NCBI GenBank assembly: GCA_021234535.1
Contig: CM037843.1
Coordinates: 6,652,820-6,716,819, forward strand
DNA length: 64,000 bases
Source of the DNA: Stichopus chloronotus
Lineage: Eukaryota > Echinodermata > Holothuroidea > Aspidochirotida > Stichopodidae
Direction: 5' to 3'
Each line of letters opens with the position of its first letter. Position 1 is the stretch's first letter. The notes below the pieces were generated by a model, which did not search any database, had not been told where the DNA came from, and saw only the letters and a program-made list of their open reading frames with translations. The translations under genes were made by a program, and so were the position numbers. Positions 39,201 to 45,900 of the stretch are shown here, in pieces.

Positions 39201-41253
39201 AAAATTCACAAAATAATAATTGTTTCATTAAATTCAGTTTCACTATGGTATGTCGCAAAGGTTAAAGGATGCAAGAGTTCCCCACAAACATAAGCGAAAA
39301 TTACTCGCGAGAATTGTGGGAAAGAAAAGAAGTGATACATACTACCCACTGATGATTTTTTACATTCATTTTTTTTTTTTTGGAACCGTCCTCCGATGAC
39401 TTGTCACGTGAGTTTTCGCTTCTGTGCATCAATTGTGTTTAATATTTTGATGGGAGAGACACCTCTATAGCTTTGGTACTATCGACAGGTACTATCTTTT
39501 GAATCCGTTTAGTCTCTCGAACAAATAAAGTTTTATCTATCACTTCTAATCAATATTCATTGTATCATTAAGCAATACACATGTATAGGTGTTATTTAAA
39601 CCATCTCGACTTTAAATCCACAAAAGTAGGCAAATCTTGTTCAGATACATTCAATCAAAGCTCCGTGAAAAGGAAATCCATTTACCCAAACAATCATGAA
39701 CAGTCTACCTGAGAGACAGTGTGAGAATGGACCTTAAATCTGCTTCATTCCAAACCAAATTAATGCTGAAACTAACAAGAGCTTTAATATGCAAAAGATC
39801 AAATCAGGGATCATGTAGCAAGGTTGTGACACTTCATCCTGAAATCATACTAATAGGAGGAATTTTGTCACTCATCAAGTCAAAAGTTGAGGAAACGAAT
39901 GCGATCCTCGATTAATTGTAGATAATAGTACAGAAATCAGAATTTAATGCCTGAAGATTTCTTACAACCTCACAAAAGTACAGTAAAGTAGAAAGTACAG
40001 TGAGACTATCTGATTTCTAACCATAATTTATGAAATATCACAAATTATTGCAAAAGTTTATTTTAAGGAGTTAAAGCAATATTCACACACCCCTTCCCCC
40101 TCAAAAAAAAAAATCAGAAGAGGGATCCATTTTTTATTATATGAAATATATAGGCACAGAAAAATGACAAAAACTTAGATTACCATGTATTTAAATATTA
40201 GAATCCCACTTTGCATTTGAGGTCCTTTTGTAAAAGAAAAAAATGTCAAAACTGGAGAGGGAAACCCAGTCTGATCATATCCCTTCCAGGGTGGCAATAC
40301 ATAACTTTGGTGTTCCTTCAAGCAGCAACTCTGGCTTTAGGTCTGCAGTCCTATACCACAGCTTAGTAATCAAGCTTCATTAGTCACTGAATGTAGGCTA
40401 TGTTTGCATGACATCTGGAATTCTCCTTTAACGCATCCCTGATGATGAGTTAATCTTATGAAGTGTTGTTTAAGTCCGCAAATGACTAAAACACCATCAA
40501 GGTGGCCTTAAATGACATCCCTAACACACATATGGCTGTATCGGAAATACAGCCATCAGCGGTATTGTCACATAAGATTATCAATAACACGTTAAGCCGA
40601 CCATCAAAGCTGGCTAGGACTTAAAGTGGCACTTTGAGACGTTTCGCAAAATTGACTAAACTTTTCTGAGCCTGTTAATGTGTTTTTGACATACCAATAA
40701 CAAATAGTCAAACTAATAGGATCCCCGTGTGTCATATGCAAATGAAGACTAACAAGTGAGCTATCAACAATTCAATTTGGTTTCTAGAAATTCATGACTG
40801 AGACACTTTTCACATTAAGTACTTACTCGAATGTACACAGCCAATACCAGCCAGGGAAAAAAAATTCAAACATTTTTGACAGTCGTCATAATTTTTGGGT
40901 GTGAAACTAATTGAGTAATTATGCTAATGACAGTAAATGATCATCTGGTTGTACAATTCAAAATTCTCACAAACTTTATTGATATCAATTCAATGTGCCA
41001 CTTTAAGCCATGATGAACTTCTAGACATGGTAATACAAGGTCAATTGCATTAATCCTTCTTGGAATTCACTATCAGCACTTCACATGGATTTAATGCATC
41101 GCTTTGGCAATCTCCAAGGTATCAAAACTTCCCACTAACCTCCACTATCCTTTCAAAATCCAAGCCATTAACATACCTGCAAGATGTTTGCTCCCAGGTT
41201 ATTTTCAAACAACTCGTGAGTTAAAGGAGTGGTGTCTTCATGGGTGACTGAAC
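17186..41253 (-). CDS. trh/NPAS3: NPAS1/3-trachealess type bHLH-PAS transcription factor, 5' end (bHLH) missing
   Basis: Nine exons on the minus strand (41177-41253, 37939-38028, 35389-35566, 32203-32318, 30466-30659, 23701-23807, 21113-21257, 19807-19928, 17186-18234) join with GT-AG borders and matching phases into 691 codons plus a stop. Residues about 20-180 are PAS-A and about 195-302 PAS-B. Hallmarks are [52 protein letters not shown] and MDIKQLPHL, all in the order known from NPAS3 and close to trachealess. Sim and HIF-alpha fit less well because they lack the last two in this form. Known members are nuclear class I bHLH-PAS factors that dimerise with ARNT/Tango and bind DNA through the bHLH. 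Here the bHLH exon was not found, so the upstream part is presumed outside the window. Introns run from 1.2 to 6.7 kb. Family assignment is firm; the choice between NPAS1, NPAS3 and trh is not meaningful in an invertebrate with a single co-orthologue. Confidence 0.93.
18235..19806 (-). other. intron between exons H and I
   Basis: This 1572-bp intron has donor GTGAGA and acceptor CAAAG. It holds an AT-rich patch at about 19035-19140 and nothing else recognisable. Confidence 0.7.
19807..19928 (-). CDS. trh/NPAS3: NPAS1/3-trh exon H: post-PAS-B MDIxQLPHL block
   Basis: This 122-nt exon has acceptor ATTCCTGTTCCCAG and donor G|GTGAGA, phase 2 in and phase 1 out. It encodes [17 protein letters not shown] followed by a Ser/Thr/Lys-rich tract. 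The block MDI-QLPHL just after PAS-B is diagnostic for the NPAS1/3-trh group and is absent from Sim and HIF-alpha as far as known. Confidence 0.92.
20255..20690. repeat. interspersed repeat family, copy 1 (related copy at 33505-33940)
   Basis: Ordered similarity to 33505-33940 includes TGTTCGAAGAAACACTTTTCCC versus TGTTTGAAGAAAGTCTTCCC, TTTGTTGCTCTTTGATAT versus TTTGTTGTTCTTTGAAAT, GTGGAAATTAAG, a CACGATGCA block followed by ATTTTGA, and AAAAATT.ATAA.TTCCAAA. The copy lies inside the intron between exons G and H. The element type is unknown. Confidence 0.6.
21113..21257 (-). CDS. trh/NPAS3: NPAS1/3-trh exon G: PAS-B C-terminal strands
   Basis: This 145-nt exon has acceptor TTCCTTCTCCAG and a weak donor AG|GTCGGT, selected because AG plus the C opening the next exon gives the Ser expected before the MDIKQLPHL block. 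It encodes [20 protein letters not shown], then [17 protein letters not shown], aligned to NKGQCVTKYYRWMQKNGGY of NPAS3. The final PAS-B strand reads FIFIMQVIS instead of the family's usual IIWVNYLLS, a clear divergence in a normally conserved strand. Confidence 0.93.
21258..23279 (-). other. main part of the intron between exons F and G
   Basis: The whole intron runs from 21258 to 23700; this is the part without the minisatellite. I see no second gene or recognisable element in it. Confidence 0.6.
23280..23665. repeat. 31-bp minisatellite inside the intron after exon F
   Basis: About twelve copies of a 30-33 bp unit with core GTCACTGATAACAGAAACAG sit at 23359, 23391, 23421, 23454, 23486, 23516, 23547, 23578 and neighbours. 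In the sense of the minus-strand gene each unit reads CTGTTTCTGTTATCAG, a good match to a 3' splice site. Confidence 0.88.
23701..23807 (-). CDS. trh/NPAS3: NPAS1/3-trh exon F: PAS-B helices
   Basis: This 107-nt exon has acceptor TTTGTGTAG, a consensus GTAAGT donor, phase 2 in and phase 1 out. It encodes [20 protein letters not shown], then [14 protein letters not shown], aligning with [20 protein letters not shown] and HAEDVEGIRHSHLD of NPAS3. The preceding 6.66 kb intron, the longest between recovered exons, carries the LINE remnant and a MITE. A 31-bp minisatellite begins about 40 nt into the following intron. Confidence 0.93.
23808..26003 (-). other. proximal part of the 6.66 kb intron between exons E and F
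   Basis: This stretch lies inside the minus-strand gene. No exon or element was recognised apart from short homopolymers. The start of the adjoining LINE remnant may reach into its right end, but I cannot align that part. Confidence 0.5.
26004..28540 (+). pseudogene. decayed LINE reverse transcriptase (non-LTR retrotransposon) interrupted by a MITE
   Basis: The plus strand, with frameshifts and stops, carries reverse transcriptase landmarks in order. These are NKSLGSNGL (for NKSPG-DGL) near 26020, [14 protein letters not shown] (for TGFLKGR-I-ENIR) near 26295, [15 protein letters not shown] (for GVRQGCPLSPYLF) near 26565, a damaged YADD at about 26690 followed by VENASGIKI (for SGLKIN), LLGINL near 26905 and GRDILLKAV near 27020. 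The region beyond reads LKITWIKR at about 27175. After the inserted MITE comes [14 protein letters not shown] with LNIYFGIA near 28195-28310. This order suits an L1-like or related LINE. It cannot be functional. It lies antisense to the host gene within the intron between exons E and F. Confidence 0.82.
27458..27824. mobile_element. MITE with TTAA target duplication, copy 1
   Basis: Terminal inverted repeats of 17 bp (AGGGGCTCATTGAGTTG at the left, its near-perfect complement ending GAGCCTCT at the right, one mismatch) are flanked on both sides by TTAA. No coding capacity is present. It sits within the LINE remnant and so inserted after that element. TTAA duplication is typical of piggyBac-type transposases, but a family cannot be assigned without a coding partner. 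Confidence 0.85.
28541..29660. other. intronic non-coding stretch
   Basis: This belongs to the intron between exons E and F. A slightly GC-richer patch at about 29260-29410 carries an open frame but has no recognisable domain or splice context. Confidence 0.4.
29670..30130. repeat. 54-bp minisatellite (CCTTATGATACTGGTATCAT type)
   Basis: About nine units of 52-54 bp contain CTTATGATACTGGTATCATT, then a second block of ATCCATATCCCATGATAC. CTTATGA-like landmarks are at 29676, 29730, 29784, 29837, 29891, 29944, 29997, 30051 and 30103. The core GATACTGGTATC is a near palindrome. The array lies about 340 bp from exon E, inside the downstream intron. Confidence 0.9.
30466..30659 (-). CDS. trh/NPAS3: NPAS1/3-trh exon E: end of PAS-A and start of PAS-B
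   Basis: This 194-nt exon starts in phase 0 after TTTCCTTAG and ends in phase 2 at AG|GTTTGT. It opens with [12 protein letters not shown] and then [15 protein letters not shown], corresponding to VIHITGRLRLRV and ALPPPT in NPAS3. The first PAS-B strand follows and ends ITYCDDR. A closer AG (in ATAACAG, 14 nt inside) would drop VIHIT and break the phase, so the upstream acceptor was chosen. Confidence 0.94.
31133..31443. repeat. 93-bp tandem repeat
   Basis: TGACGTGGCAC recurs at 31224, 31317 and 31410, exactly 93 bp apart. Each unit continues with CAACAGTACCAC, a CGAATCTGA block, GTGCAACGGATGATCTGAAT and GCCCATATA. The region lies in the intron between exons D and E. Because 93 is a multiple of three, several artefactual open frames cross it. 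Confidence 0.88.
31444..32202 (-). other. rest of the intron between exons D and E, exon D side
   Basis: The intron spans 30660-32202. Outside the 93-bp repeat I see nothing recognisable. Confidence 0.55.
32203..32318 (-). CDS. trh/NPAS3: NPAS1/3-trh exon D: PAS-A C-terminal strands
   Basis: This 116-nt exon has acceptor TTTCGTTACAG and a somewhat weak donor AAA|GTAGGT. Two leading bases complete a Glu codon with exon C. It encodes 38 residues including [17 protein letters not shown] and ends SSGYK, matching [16 protein letters not shown] and SSGYK of NPAS3. The border after GYK is the same as in vertebrates. Confidence 0.94.
33505..33940. repeat. interspersed repeat family, copy 2
   Basis: This is the counterpart of 20255-20690 in the same orientation, with the blocks listed there. 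It lies in the intron between exons C and D. Substitutions and small indels show that both copies are old. Confidence 0.6.
33941..35149 (-). other. intron between exons C and D, remaining sequence
   Basis: The intron runs from 32319 to 35388. Apart from the interspersed repeat and the splice-site minisatellite I see no feature in it. Confidence 0.5.
35150..35420. repeat. trh/NPAS3: 57-58 bp minisatellite that spans the 3' end and 5' splice site of exon C
   Basis: Units carry GGACTGGCCTGTACTCACCA, then TGTGATG, then TTGGTGATGGTATGGTGGGT. Three well-preserved copies have ACTCACCATG at 35268, 35326 and 35383 (58 and 57 bp apart), and older copies fade out toward 35150. On the minus strand ACTCAC is the GTGAGT donor of exon C, so each unit brings a complete 5' splice site. 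Confidence 0.9.
35389..35566 (-). CDS. trh/NPAS3: NPAS1/3-trh exon C: second half of PAS-A, ends in a minisatellite
   Basis: This 178-nt exon enters in phase 0 after CACTAG and leaves in phase 1 at G|GTGAGT. It encodes [17 protein letters not shown] and then a low-complexity insert rich in Ser, Pro and Thr, the same place where NPAS3 has a Ser-rich insert. HQ instead of HP in the FDF-VH motif resembles trachealess. The 3' end of the exon and its donor lie inside a 57-58 bp tandem repeat, so near-identical donors recur at exon ends 35332 and 35274. The donor at 35332 is in the same phase and would add 19 residues beginning EYRPVPHLP. The donor at 35274 changes phase and creates a stop at the next junction. 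Confidence 0.92.
35780..35895. repeat. interspersed repeat, copy 2 (related copy at 14840-15000)
   Basis: This is the second copy of the element described at 14840-15000, in the same orientation. Next to it, at about 35590-35955, the phrase AAAATCAGCNGGCTGGAT occurs three times in degenerate form. The stretch lies just upstream of exon C in its intron. Confidence 0.55.
35896..37938 (-). other. intron between exons B and C, remaining sequence
   Basis: The intron spans 35567-37938. Outside the repeat near its exon C end there is no recognisable feature. Confidence 0.55.
37939..38028 (-). CDS. trh/NPAS3: NPAS1/3-trh exon B: PAS-A core
   Basis: This 90-nt exon of exactly 30 codons is phase 0 on both sides, with acceptor TTTTATCTCAG and donor GTAAGA. 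It opens with ALDGFLFTL and ends [14 protein letters not shown], the most conserved strand-helix segment of PAS-A in NPAS1/3 and trachealess. The exon borders coincide with those of the vertebrate genes (LQ before, VELTG after). Confidence 0.95.
38251..38680. repeat. 221-bp direct tandem duplication
   Basis: Two nearly identical copies, 38251-38471 and 38472-38680, both begin GTTCTTGCAA and AACATATGCCACCATAATTT and end GGATCCAGGTAGNAGAACCA. They differ by only a few substitutions and small indels, so the duplication is recent. It lies about 220 bp upstream of exon B, inside the intron between A and B. Confidence 0.93.
38830..39620. repeat. diverged tandem duplication of about 408 bp
   Basis: ATCAATATTCATTGTAT occurs near 39141 and 39549 with similar flanks (TTTTATCTAACATTCCTA versus TTTTATCTATCACTTCTA). 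Upstream blocks around 38870-38930 resemble 39245-39320. Both copies are degenerate. Confidence 0.5.
39621..40620 (-). other. intron between exons A and B, unassigned part
   Basis: The intron spans 38029-41176. I see no exon or element in this part. Confidence 0.5.
40625..41002. mobile_element. MITE with TTAA target duplication, copy 2
   Basis: TTAA flanks both ends (40621-40624 and 41003-41006). The ends begin AGTGGCAC in inverted orientation. The right end read inward (AGTGGCACATTGAATTGATA, continuing TCAATAAAG) aligns with the left end of the MITE at 27458 (AGGGGCTCATTGAGTTGATA, continuing TCAGTAAAG), so both belong to one family. No open frame is present. It lies about 170 bp downstream of exon A in its intron. 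Confidence 0.8.
41177..41253 (-). CDS. trh/NPAS3: NPAS1/3-trh exon A: linker into PAS-A
   Basis: This is the first exon recovered (77 nt). It starts after a CAG acceptor with two bases that complete a split codon, and ends with CAG before a GTATGT donor, in phase 0. It encodes 25 residues ending in [12 protein letters not shown], which matches the NPAS3 segment ending HLGSHILQ directly before PAS-A. A second in-frame CAG acceptor lies 6 nt downstream (exon start 41247), so two residues may be optional (NAGNAG-like choice at longer spacing). The preceding exon, which should carry the basic helix-loop-helix, was not found up to the right edge. Confidence 0.85.
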
Positions 41254-42480
41254 CTGAAAATAGACCAACAAAAAAGTAATTAAAGATACACTGTTAATGA
41301 ATTGTTTAACTTAATCTAAACCCAGCAAAAACACAGTGTCTACCACTTCTGTATAGTTGCAAATCTTTTCTTTCTTGCGGTTGTCTTACCTTTGTTAATA
41401 TTTCTTGATTAAGTCAGATTGACCATCCCACCAACTGTTACTAGTTTCTGCTGTTGAGAAAACAAAACTTTTCTACTTCCAGTTTCTTCCCAGCCACCAT
41501 CAAACTGCACGATACCATATAGTCTCTACTAGTTTCTGTTCTCAGCTTTTTGAACTGTATTACCTGCTCTGCTAAACTGTCTGTCTTAACATCTCACCTT
41601 TGCACATGCCACATTTTTATATTCACCTGCATCTTTCTTTATCTGTTCACCCTTTCACTCTTACAGAGCTGGTGGGACATTTCATCTGTTTATTTTGATG
41701 TGTAATGTCTATTATTCATTGGCTGAATAAATGCTCAATCAATCAAATCAATCAATCAAAAATCCCCCCTCTTCCAGCAAGAGTCTACGGTGCAGACATC
41801 CCTAATACCCACTTGACCAATATTCAAGGCCATCAAGTTGAAATGTCGACTGCATATTAAAGGAATTAATTCATCAGTTAGTGAAAGGGTATGCAAAGAC
41901 TATTAGAATGGATGAATCATTAAAAAATTCCAAACGCCTCATAAATTGCCTCAGAGAGGGAAATGCCACTAAAGGAGATGGGATTTTCCGATGAATGTTG
42001 TCGGTGATTGATTAGCCCAATTTTACATTCATGTTACAATCCATCTCTGAGATGTCTTCTTTAATTCACTATTTCACATGATATTGTTCTACATTTCCCA
42101 GTTATTTACCGTTTATTCTCTTCATTGATTTATTGTGTTTCCATTTACATCTGTAGGTTTATCTCTTTGCATCAGCCATGTATCTTATAATGTTACAATG
42201 CCATATGACAGTATTCTCTTTGTGGCTTAACACTTTTCACACAGCTACAGAAGTCCAACTCTAACAGATCTTCTTTCTCACTTACTTTGACACTTTTTGT
42301 TCTGCTTCCTTTTTTGTTTCGTACAAATGCATTGGGGGAACAAGAAAAACTTAAGCAACTTACACAGCTTTATATCATGTACAGTCTGCAGAAACTAATG
42401 TAAAGCTGTACAAAGCTGTACAGTGTGATCATATCACCATAATTACTAATGGAAAAGATGCTGGCATATAGTTGCCTTGG
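41254..42480. other. upstream of exon A; possible LINE 3' tail at 41640-41760
   Basis: No bHLH exon was recognised. At 41640-41760 the plus strand reads TTGGCTGAATAAATGCTC followed by a short (TCAA)n run, which resembles the 3' end of a non-LTR retrotransposon. The body of such an element is not evident. Confidence 0.35.
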
Positions 42481-42483
42481 AAG

Positions 42484-42985
42484 AAAGGTAGTTGTCACAT
42501 ACACCTTAAATAACTTTTTGCACTTTCTTCTTCCAAATCAGGCATAAGCATATCTATTTGACAAATCTGTGGTGAAAAAAATCATCAACTTCAGTCGGAA
42601 AGTACCCCACAGACCAGAAAAAAAAGGAACCAAAAAAAAATAGCTTATTTTGAATTTGTAGTTATGTTGATGGTCAGTTGACCTGCACTCTGCACGACAA
42701 ACACTGATGACCCTGACCAAACAACATTCCATGTTCAAGCTTGTCAAAGTCAAAGAACATACTCAAAAATATTACCTGTAAGATATGGGGGATATTTCGG
42801 GAGAATTAAACACTTGTGTAACATTTTTTTCTCAGCCTAGTGGGACACTTTCTGACTTACTTTGCTGTTTGAAGATGATTTTTTTTACTACAAATCTGTT
42901 CAAGAGATATACAGGATTTGGAAGAATAAAGTGCAAAAAGTTATGTAAGATGTATGTCACTAGTCACAACCTATCCTTCTTTAAC
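42484..42985. repeat. long inverted repeat with arms of about 150 bp
   Basis: The left arm 42484-42633, read on the minus strand, matches the right arm 42822-42985 on the plus strand. Shared phrases are GATTTGGAAGAANAAAGTGC, AAAAAGTTAT.TAAG.TGTATGT, GATGATTTTTTTCACCACA versus GATGATTTTTTTTACTACA, and GTGGGACACTTTC versus GGGGTACTTTCC. The spacer is about 190 bp. It has the form of a foldback element or an inverted duplication and could form a stem in RNA of either strand. Confidence 0.8.
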
Positions 42986-45900
42986 ACCTTGCTTTATATG
43001 TAATGTTGAATCGTGTACCTTTTGTACGCTTACTACTTTACAGCTTCAGGCTTGAGGTGACATACTGTACCTTGCAAGATTGTGAAGAGACAAAGGGTAG
43101 TATAGCTGCATGCATGGAACTGGGAGAATGTGTTGTACCAGCCCCAATTACAACAATGGTATAGATGCAGCACTGAGTTCGCAAAGTTACTTCTTGTATA
43201 TCGCCAGAGAGATTTTTGTGAATGACCTTGGGCTATGAATAGCTTACCACTAGGTGGGAGGAGGTGGGAGGAGGTGCGGTGGCCATGTCATATAGCTCAT
43301 AGAGTAAACAACCTGTGGTATGTATCTTCACAGTATAGTTTTCGGAAATATTGCGTTAGCATGAGGTGTTACTAGAAAGTGGCAGAAACTATGTCAACTC
43401 ATTATTACAATGGAGGATTTTTTTTCTTGTGGTTGGCACATCAGATAAGAGGATGTTATGAGACACAGAGGGAGGGGGGAGTGGAGGCAAAGGAACAAAA
43501 AGAAGATAATGTAGAAACTCAGTGACCTGCTTGATATCACAAAATATTTGATTTTGACCATGTGGATCTCAGCTACATAAGAGACCAAAAATCCCAAAAA
43601 ATACATTGTTTTACTATGACAATACCCTACTTGGAGACACAATTATGGGACAATATGAAAACCTTACATTTTAAAAATGAAGGAAATACTTCAAACAAAT
43701 ATCGCTTATTTTTACACGCTGTTTCTACAATGAAAATGTCAGCAAAATGCACGTCACTAGTTCCTTTAAACATAAATTACAAGGTGACGTTCTTTTTTCT
43801 TTTCAAAATCCTGATAAAAAAAAAAAATAATAAGGTGCAAAACCAGCAACAAAAAGATATAACATTCATCCTTCCATCAGAAGCAGCATGAACAACAAAT
43901 GGCAAACTAATTGCATAGATTCAAACATCCATGGATGCATCCAAGTCATGAATTATTCAAGACAAAGATCATAAATATGTAAGTAGAAAAATCTTTATCA
44001 TGTTTCACATCTACTTTAGATGATCAAAAACAATAAACCTTTGATGAGAGCAGTTTATGTCCATGAATGGTACAGAACTACCAGTAAAATAAGACAAAAG
44101 TAGTGTATGACTGTATAAGGTAAACATCGTAATGGAACCTTAAATAAAATCGCGGCATTTATCAAAATAATTGCAACCGTTTACTCATCACCTTCAGCGA
44201 GCATTTTTTTTTTTTTCTACTGCAGGGCAAAACTTCTCACCATCCTACATCACAGCACTGGGATGATTCAATTTAACATGCAATAACAACATACATACTG
44301 TAACTACTGTACACATGAGCTCAGCTGAAAGTAAAATTACAAACCTGCATGTAAATTGTGTCAATAAGGTAAAGAGGATGGTTTAATTGTTCATTGCTAC
44401 AGTATCTGCATTACTGATCTTCCTTTCACAGAAATTACATCTTTTATACCATTCACTTTATCTTAAATTGCTGGATATGACTATTCATCTCCATAAATAT
44501 TTCACACATTCCATAACTTGACCTATTCAAGGACAATTTAGACCACAACTGTATTGGTAATAAATTACAATTAACACAAACTTTTTTTGTGAAGCACTGG
44601 TAACATGCGCATGCAATTATACTGCACAATACAACAGAAATGTTGGTTCTAGCATCAGAAACCACATAACAAATTATGCATCTATCTTACATTGTTCAAT
44701 ATTGCACTGGGATGAGGTATTCTGCTTCAACATGTCACATAGAAACATACAAAACAATCCTAACATTAGTCCTAACATACCACAGACACAATTCTTTTCA
44801 GATGATTTCAAGTTTTCAACTCAAAATGAAGTTCTTGTAATCACATTTGTATTTACCATGTACGTATTTTTTTGTTTGTTTTTTCTTTGGTTGGTACGTT
44901 TCTTGTTGGGGTGTGCTCTTCGTCTGGCCTGGGCCCACAAGATTTCTTATCAAAGCACATATGCCAATAGCATTTTTACATTATCTTTGTAAAGACTGGG
45001 ATTTGTTGTGAAAGAATCAACAAATAAATAACTGAATATTGACCAAAGGCAGCTACAGTAGTTTAGCGGGTACTGTTACTAGAAAAGGATGAGACACAAG
45101 AAGTAACAGTCACGAAAGGTTTTCTATACTATCCTGTCAGTAAATTAACAGTTGGCATATATCTCTCTTCGCTACAATCTTGGACAAAACTGTTAGGGAC
45201 ACTTTGCTGTTGCATATACTTAAATCTCAGTTCTGGAGAAAACATGAAACCCAAAGATTTTGGTTCTTTTCTTGGTTTTTAAGTCTGTTACATATAGTTT
45301 CTCCAAAAATTATTCAAACTAAACCCAAGCAAGAAATTCTGTAATGGCAGAGAAAAACTTAACGGGTTAACATGCCAAAGTAGCCAAATATTGCTTCGAA
45401 AACTGAAGATCAAATAAGGGGTTTCTTGAATTTCAATGAGTGCAAAATTCAATGAGAGACAAAGTTCCAGTGCAACAAGCCAAAAGCAAAGTTGGCATTA
45501 ACTGAGCCTACATGGCTGAAGCCAATACATAGTTAACTCATTTCAAGCATGGATATTCACTTCTCAAAACATGGCGGCATCCCTCCGTACATGCACAATG
45601 GTCAGACTGTTTCAAAAACGTTTGACTGGAATGAAAGGGAAACAATTTCAGGATGAAGTTTGCCTGTGCAACAATCAAACCACACACAAATCACCAGTTT
45701 GTTGTACTTTCCAGGCAGCAAATTTATGCTGTAGCTATAAGAAGCAAATTTGTGTCCAACTGCCATAATCAATGGCCACCATTATTTCAGGTGAGGGAAT
45801 ACCCCTCAAATATCTATGTGGGAGGAGTGTTATTTTCTTTGGGCAGGAACCCCACAACCGCGCAGTTTAAGCAAACACTGTTGAAATATCACCGTCAAGA

